Part shown: positions 58,953-64,000 of the stretch, in pieces
Position numbering within the stretch: position 1 is the stretch's first letter
Layout: each line of letters opens with the position of its first letter
From: Phanerodontia chrysosporium
Taxonomy: Eukaryota; Basidiomycota; Agaricomycetes; Polyporales; Phanerochaetaceae
Length of the DNA stretch: 64,000 bases
Assembly: GCA_001910725.1 (NCBI GenBank)
Contig: MJGA01000002.1
Span: 992,001-1,056,000 of the forward strand
Reading direction: 5' to 3'
Notes under the pieces: model-generated
The model's input: the letters and a program-made list of their open reading frames with translations, nothing else
The model's database searches: none
Told to the model about the DNA's origin: nothing
Made by a program: the position numbers and the translations under genes

Positions 58953-60585
58953 CTACAGGGTGCACCAGTCGACGCGGCCGTCTGGGCCGTACTTGCTCTC
59001 GAGCCAGTCGTTGGCCTTCTTGAAGTGCCCGTTCCCCAGGAAGCCGCGGTGTGCGCTCAGAGGCGAGGGATGCTGCACGTACCCGAGCGCGCCGCGCGGA
59101 AGGAGAAAAAAGAGAAAGGGTGAATTAGCCTCGCTATTGCTGCCGTGACAACGCAGGAGCGGCGAAGATCAGTACTTACGGCACTGGTGAGGATGAGATG
59201 CTTTTTCTGCGGGTAGGACGTTGAGGGCCGTCAGGTGCGGCCGCGATTGCCGTCAGTAGACGAGCGAGAGCAGTCTGCGGGGCGGGACGAACCTTGTCGA
59301 GCTTCGCAACCCGCTTCTGCGCCCACGCACCCCATGCCATGAAGACAATGCCGCGCCCGCGGCCCGCGAGGGTGGAGCCGTTGCTCGCAAGGTTTGCACC
59401 GCCATACTTGTCGACGGCGTCGACGACCTTGTCCGTGAACTCTTCCCACCCCTTGTTCGAGTGCGATCCAGCGTTGCCTGGCTTCACGGTGAGTGCCGTG
59501 TTGAGCAGCAGAACGCCGTTTTGCGCCCATGTAGTCAGATTTCTACGCATTCCAGCGGATGGTCAAGTGTGATATCGATCGGTCAGGGCCGCCACCATGA
59601 TGCAAGCGCAGCTCAAGGAACTTACCCATGCTTGGGCGGGTTGAACCCCGGGTACTCATTTTTAATTTCGAGGTAGATCTGCAGACATCTGGCATGTTAG
59701 AGGTTTACTGACGTGCCGGACAGTCACATACATTCCGCAGCGACGGCGGGACAGCAACACCATGAGGCACAGAAAAACATAGACCTGCCGAAACACCCCA
59801 TGATGAGAAATAGCAGCCGAAGAGTGTAGCCGAGCCGAACTGACCATGAGCTTGATTAGGACCATGGTACGGGTCCTGCCCAATAATGACCACCTTGACA
59901 CGGCCCAGTGGGGTCAGGTTGGACCAGGAATAGATATTCTTGGCTGTACGTCATGAGTGTCGCTCGATAAGAGACCCCCCAACTGTGCCACTTACGCGCA
60001 GGGTAGACCTTGTTACAAGGCGTCTCGGGACCACGGACGCCTTCCTCCCACAAGAACTCTTTGAGCTTGAGGAAGTACGGCTTGCGAATTTCGTCCTTGA
60101 GCACTTTGAGCCTAGAAAACAGATATTCATATAGAAGATGACACACGCATTTGACACACATTAAGGACTTACCAACTCTTTCCCATGCTCTCGATCTCAA
60201 GTGTCAGAAGGCGTCTCTCATTCTCGGAGAGAGACGCGAGGAAATCGGAAGGCGAGAACGGAATAGAGTTCAGTGACTTAGTAGCCTGGAGGCCTGTCGA
60301 CTTTGCGTCGTCGGCGGACGAGGAGGACGCGCCAGTCTTCTCCAGCCTGATCTTCTTCGCGCTCGGTTGCAAGCCACCTGAGCCCGAGGCGGACGAGAAC
60401 ATGTCCATGAGAGTTCTCTGTCTTTTGCCAGAAGTCTTGGGTGCTTCTTTCGTGTTTGACGCGTCCTTGGTCTCAGAGACCGCGGTCGTCGCGAGAGCCT
60501 TATTCTCCTTGGCTTGCTCCTTGGGCTGCACCGCGGAGGTCTCCTCGAGATCCTCGAGGTACACGACGCGTTCAGTGTCCGACAT
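58953..60585 (-). CDS. UNG1: Uracil-DNA glycosylase (family 1)
   Basis: Excises uracil from DNA, the first step of base excision repair. Start taken at [15 protein letters not shown] (60585); the frame is open upstream to Met 60888. The disordered N-terminus contains QAKENKALA and a PIP-like box QRTLMDMF before KKIRLEKTG. The catalytic domain has [56 protein letters not shown] with the water-activating loop [46 protein letters not shown] with [22 protein letters not shown] and the Leu-loop [19 protein letters not shown]. It ends GRVDWCTL at 58953. All family motifs are present. About seven exons. Confidence 0.95.
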
Positions 60586-61386
60586 AACGGTGCTTATACG
60601 TGCGCACTGTTGAGATCGCTGGCGAAAGTGAGGAAGAAAGGATGGTGGTGCAGAGGCGAGGCCAAATGGGCGGTTGGAATACGCGCGCCACGCGATCGCG
60701 TCCGTGCTGGGCGACCGCCGAAAGAAATTCGCACGGGTCGGGTTGACGCGCAGAAGCAGCGAGACCGACGGTCTGAGGCGGCATGCTGGCATGCGGGAGC
60801 GAGACGGACTGCGGGAGGGTCTCGCCGTATTTTTGGAGGCTAGAAGCAAGAGAGCAGCGCTGCGAACGCCCACTGACATCCACCGCATTACTCGCCACGG
60901 GCGCTTCCCCTGCTGACCGGCGAGCGTGGCGCTTCCACCTGTCTCCCCGCCCTTCGCTCCTCCGCGTCCGCTCTCTCGTGCTGGCTTCCTGGTCTTCCTC
61001 CCACCCCACGGTCATTTTCTCTCCTACTCCGAGACCAGGATACCACGTCGTCGGCTTTCTGTGACGTCTTTGTCCCATACACCGTGCCCGGTCCGGTCCA
61101 ATACATAACTCAGTATACCCAGTCGACGCTGTCAACCTGCCCCGCGCTCGCTCTTCCCCTTCCCCGCCTGCGTCCAGGAATGCTACCAGACGCGCGGACT
61201 CGCTGCGTCGTCCGGTCCCTCGACGCAGGCCAGGCTCGAGTTCCTTAGCCCAAAGACCGGTAGTTGTCCAACAACAAGGGTGGAGTACCAGCTACCAAGC
61301 AGGGTCGTCGGGGTTCGTGCGCGCATTGCTCTTGACGAATACTCCCCCGCTCATCCTCCTATCGCGCCAGATCAGATTCAGATACC
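60586..61386. other. divergent region with possible mitochondrial leader of UNG1
   Basis: 800 bases between UNG1 (-) and SEC59 (+) starts. Bases 60586-60888 are open in the UNG1 frame and would add 101 residues (MRWMSVGVRSAALLLLASKN...), rich in Arg/Ser/Ala and nearly free of acidic residues, as in a mitochondrial presequence. The remaining ~500 bases should hold both promoters. Confidence 0.45.
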
Positions 61387-64000
61387 ATGACGGAGAGCGA
61401 TGACACCGACCAAGAAGTGCAGGATGACAGAGGAAGGACAGTCTCCCAACATGCATTGGGCAATGCGCCAAGGCGACATGCCAGGACAAACACGGAAACA
61501 ACAATATCTTCCGTCACTGGCAAATCCTCGACCAGGCAACGCAGGGACTCCTCAATCTCGCACTCTGGCGGCTCGAGGAAGAGTAGCCCTGTCAGACTAC
61601 CAGAGAGGGGTCCCTTCACGCGCTCCCGGTCCCCTGCAGTACACCTTGTCGGCAATGGCTTCGTCAGGCCTGGATCCCCTTCCCTTTCTGCACGCCAAAA
61701 AGTGACGCCATCAGTACGCGCACTATTTCCTGGGATGATCAACATCACCTTCCCCATACTATTCACGAAAACGCGGTGGATGGTGACAATCGATGCTAGG
61801 CAGGCCGTAGAGAACCTGCTCCTGCTATGCTCCCTCGGGTACTGTGCCGACAAAATTAGAGCTCTGGCTGGAGACGGCCTCACGCCAGACATGTGGCTAT
61901 CCATAGGTACGGCAGTAGCTCGTGTGCCACATTCATTAGTTACTCATCCCACGCGTAGAGTTATCACTATTGATAATTGCTTCTGCGATTTACTATTGTA
62001 CCACACGCCTAGCATGGTCGAAAGTAATAGCCGTCACTTCTTCGCCGCCTGCCGTTCCGGGAGCGCCACCTCCGCGACCCTCGTCCCCACGCAGCATGGA
62101 ACAGAGACGCGGAGGCCCTGTCATAACCGCCAGCCTGAATAAGAAAGAAGAGCGGGGATACATTTGGATGACGGTCCCCAAAAACTACCGGTAGCGTACC
62201 CCAACAGTCTTTTCCGGTCGGCCGGTGTTCACACTTTCTGAGTATAGGGACTCTGCGGACGATGGGATACTCACAGGACTCCTTGGCGGACCATTTATCT
62301 CCGCTGCGATGCTCTACCTGAGCATGCGGACCATCGGAGACCCTGCCTCGAACCGCCTACCCCCGGAATGGCTGATCGAAGCCCCCAGAGTGCTCCCTGA
62401 AAAGGAGCCTTTCGTCGATGCCGCCACGCCCTTCTCATCTCCCGCCGGACATTGGTTAGCCTCTCCACCTTTTGCGCGACCATCCTCATTGTGCACGTTG
62501 CGGCGTCAAGGGTGACAGAGGCGCGCCACCGACGCAAGGTTCAGGTGCCAGCCGGCGAGGTTAACCACGTCCCTCGCAAGGAAAGCCGCCGAACCTATTT
62601 ATATGTACTCTTTGCGGTGTCTGTCACCTTGTGGATATTGTGTGTGAAGATTATACTTGCCGAGTTCGCAAAGCTTGGCATCTGGCAAAGTGAGTCACCC
62701 ATTCTCTGGACGTGGGAGTAAGGACGCTTAACTATGTGCCTAGACTTGAGCAATACCGAGGTTGTTGCCGCATCCCTTTTCTATCAGTTTTCACTATACG
62801 TCGCGGTGCGTCTAGCCCACCATGGCTTCACGTTAGGTGAGCTAGGGTTGGTCTCGTTTGGAGCGACGGCCCTGTTCATGGAAATGATGAACCTGACGGT
62901 TTCACGAGTGCGTCGGCGGAGAACTTTAGTGTGCGTCCTGCTGCTAACGGCCTGTTCGTGCAGATTTGGCCATCAATTACCCCGTTCATAAAGACATACC
63001 GATTACCGACTCCACTTCTGATATACCAGCTCGCGCTTATACCCGGATCCCTCCTCACCGGTTTCCTACTATCTCCCCTCCTCTACCTCTCGAGGCACAT
63101 TGCCCGGCGCCCCGTCCGACGGCTACGTTTCCCTGAGGAAAAGGAAAAGCACAGACGCCTCCTCGCTCTGGGCTTCTACGCTGGTTCCGTTCTCATAATC
63201 GGAGGTCTCATCGGCATGTGGACGCGCTGGTGTCTGGGGAACCGCGACCCCTGGGTTTGGGTGCTCTTCTGGCTGCTTGAGGGCAGGCGCAAGTGGACAC
63301 GGCCTGCGCTGCTCGCCTACTGGGCCGCGCTCGGGAGCCTGAGTGTCGCGGGGTGGAACCGCCAACTCGCGCGAAACAGGCGTTACCGGCACCGGCCGAT
63401 GAACAGTGTCTCGTCCGAGCCCGGCATCGTCGTCCCGACGAGCTTCGACAACAGTCGCCTGCACAGCGGCGGACAGACTGGCGCACTGAGCGACCCGAGT
63501 GTGCCGCCCTCCCCGAATGCGGAGCCGGGCCCCCTCGGGCTGAGCTTCCCGAACCTCCCGAACCTGTCCAACCTCTCGAACCTCCCGCAGCTGGCCAACG
63601 GCGCAAACGTCGCGACGGACCTCCTCGATGCGGCGGACAAGCACGTGCCTACGCTGACGCTGAACGCCCGGCGGAAGTTCTTCCACGGCCTGGCCGTGCT
63701 CATGTTTGTGCCGGGTGTTGCTCTTGACGTGAGTCTTCTAGGTTGGCTCCACTGCATGCAGCGATGTTGACCGCCTGGATAGCCCGCCTTTGCGCACCTA
63801 TCCTTCAGCGCTGCCTTTGCCCTGTTCACCTTTGCGGAGTATGTCCGCTACTTCGCACTATACCCGTTCGGTGCGGCGGTCCACGTGTTTATGAATGAAT
63901 TCCTCGACACCAAGGATAGCGGCACGGCGATCCTGAGCCACTTTTATCTGCTCACTGGCTGCGCCAACTCGGTGTGGTTTGAGGGCCCTTCTAGGCTGCT
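61387..64000 (+). CDS. SEC59: Dolichol kinase (Sec59), 3' end beyond window
   Basis: CTP-dependent ER enzyme making dolichyl phosphate for N-glycosylation, O-mannosylation and GPI anchors. Start MTESDDTDQEVQDDRGRT at 61387. The N-terminal ~100 residues are Ser/Arg-rich and disordered. Exons then encode membrane spans such as TYLYVLFAVSVTLWILCVKI, VVAASLFYQFSLYVAVRL, LLIYQLALIPGSLLTGFLL and LLALGFYAGSVLIIGGLIGM. A Ser/Pro/Asn-rich cytosolic loop has an FPNLPNLSNLSNLPQL run. The conserved C-terminal part includes NARRKFFHGLAVLMFVPGVA, FAHLSFSAAFALFTFAEYVR and FMNEFLDTKDSGTAILSHFY. The remaining CTP-binding segment and stop lie beyond 64000. The multi-span topology and RKFFH fit Sec59 rather than a phosphatidate cytidylyltransferase. 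Confidence 0.9.

Noticed and set aside
63123..63686. 187-codon minus frame near the right edge
   Set aside because: Antisense to SEC59 exons encoding membrane spans and the conserved RKFFH segment.

Overview
The window is nuclear DNA of a filamentous basidiomycete, most likely an Agaricomycete (polypore-like). Genes lie on both strands without operons. Almost all are cut by GT-AG introns of about 48-60 bases, with a few 6-14 base micro-exons. Coding sequence is GC-rich, and several families are typical of mushroom-forming fungi (DUF6593-like proteins, HET-C, a small secreted protein, an F-box-like protein, a variant bZIP factor). I see no transposon, CRISPR array, prophage or rRNA.

Layout. 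1-1.1 kb: start of a Fus3/Kss1-type MAP kinase (-, cut by the left edge). 2.7-4.3 kb: G3BP/Nxt3-like NTF2+RRM protein (-). 4.7-8.5 kb: HET-C (+). 8.7-11.0 kb: Mad3/BubR1-like checkpoint protein with an expanded short-motif array (-). 12.1-15.3 kb: three DUF6593-like paralogues. 16.0-17.5 kb: acetate kinase (-). 18.8-21.9 kb: membrane-anchored copper amine oxidase (+). 22.2-23.2 kb: secreted protein (-). 25.3-29.2 kb: large disordered SAM-like protein (+). 29.5-30.2 kb: HIT protein (-). 30.4-31.2 kb: DUF7726-like protein (-). 32.2-33.2 kb: S33 peptidase (+). 33.5-36.3 kb: phosphoketolase (-). 37.3-38.8 kb: F-box-like protein (+). 39.0-40.3 kb: unknown disordered protein (-). 41.1-43.3 kb: two intron-containing tRNA-Arg(CCG) genes on either side of RAE1 (-). 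43.7-44.9 kb: C-5 sterol desaturase (-). 45.7-47.6 kb: DnaJ (-). 48.1-50.0 kb: Rcm1/NSUN5 rRNA methyltransferase (+). 50.3-52.1 kb: branchpoint-binding protein SF1 (-). 52.4-55.8 kb: XPB/Rad25 helicase (+). 56.7-57.9 kb: bZIP factor (+). 59.0-60.6 kb: uracil-DNA glycosylase (-). 61.4-64 kb: dolichol kinase (+, cut by the right edge).

How genes fit together. Phosphoketolase and acetate kinase, the two enzymes of the fungal Xfp-Ack route (sugar phosphate to acetyl phosphate to acetate plus ATP), lie on the same strand within 20 kb. Most other genes are housekeeping: checkpoint, mRNA splicing and export, TFIIH/NER, base excision repair, rRNA methylation, ergosterol, and dolichol phosphate synthesis.

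Quality note. About ten genes contain apparent one-base frame breaks inside otherwise well conserved coding sequence, many next to short G or C runs. I read most of these as sequence errors, not decay. Coordinates given for multi-exon genes run from start to stop codon; splice sites were inferred by eye.
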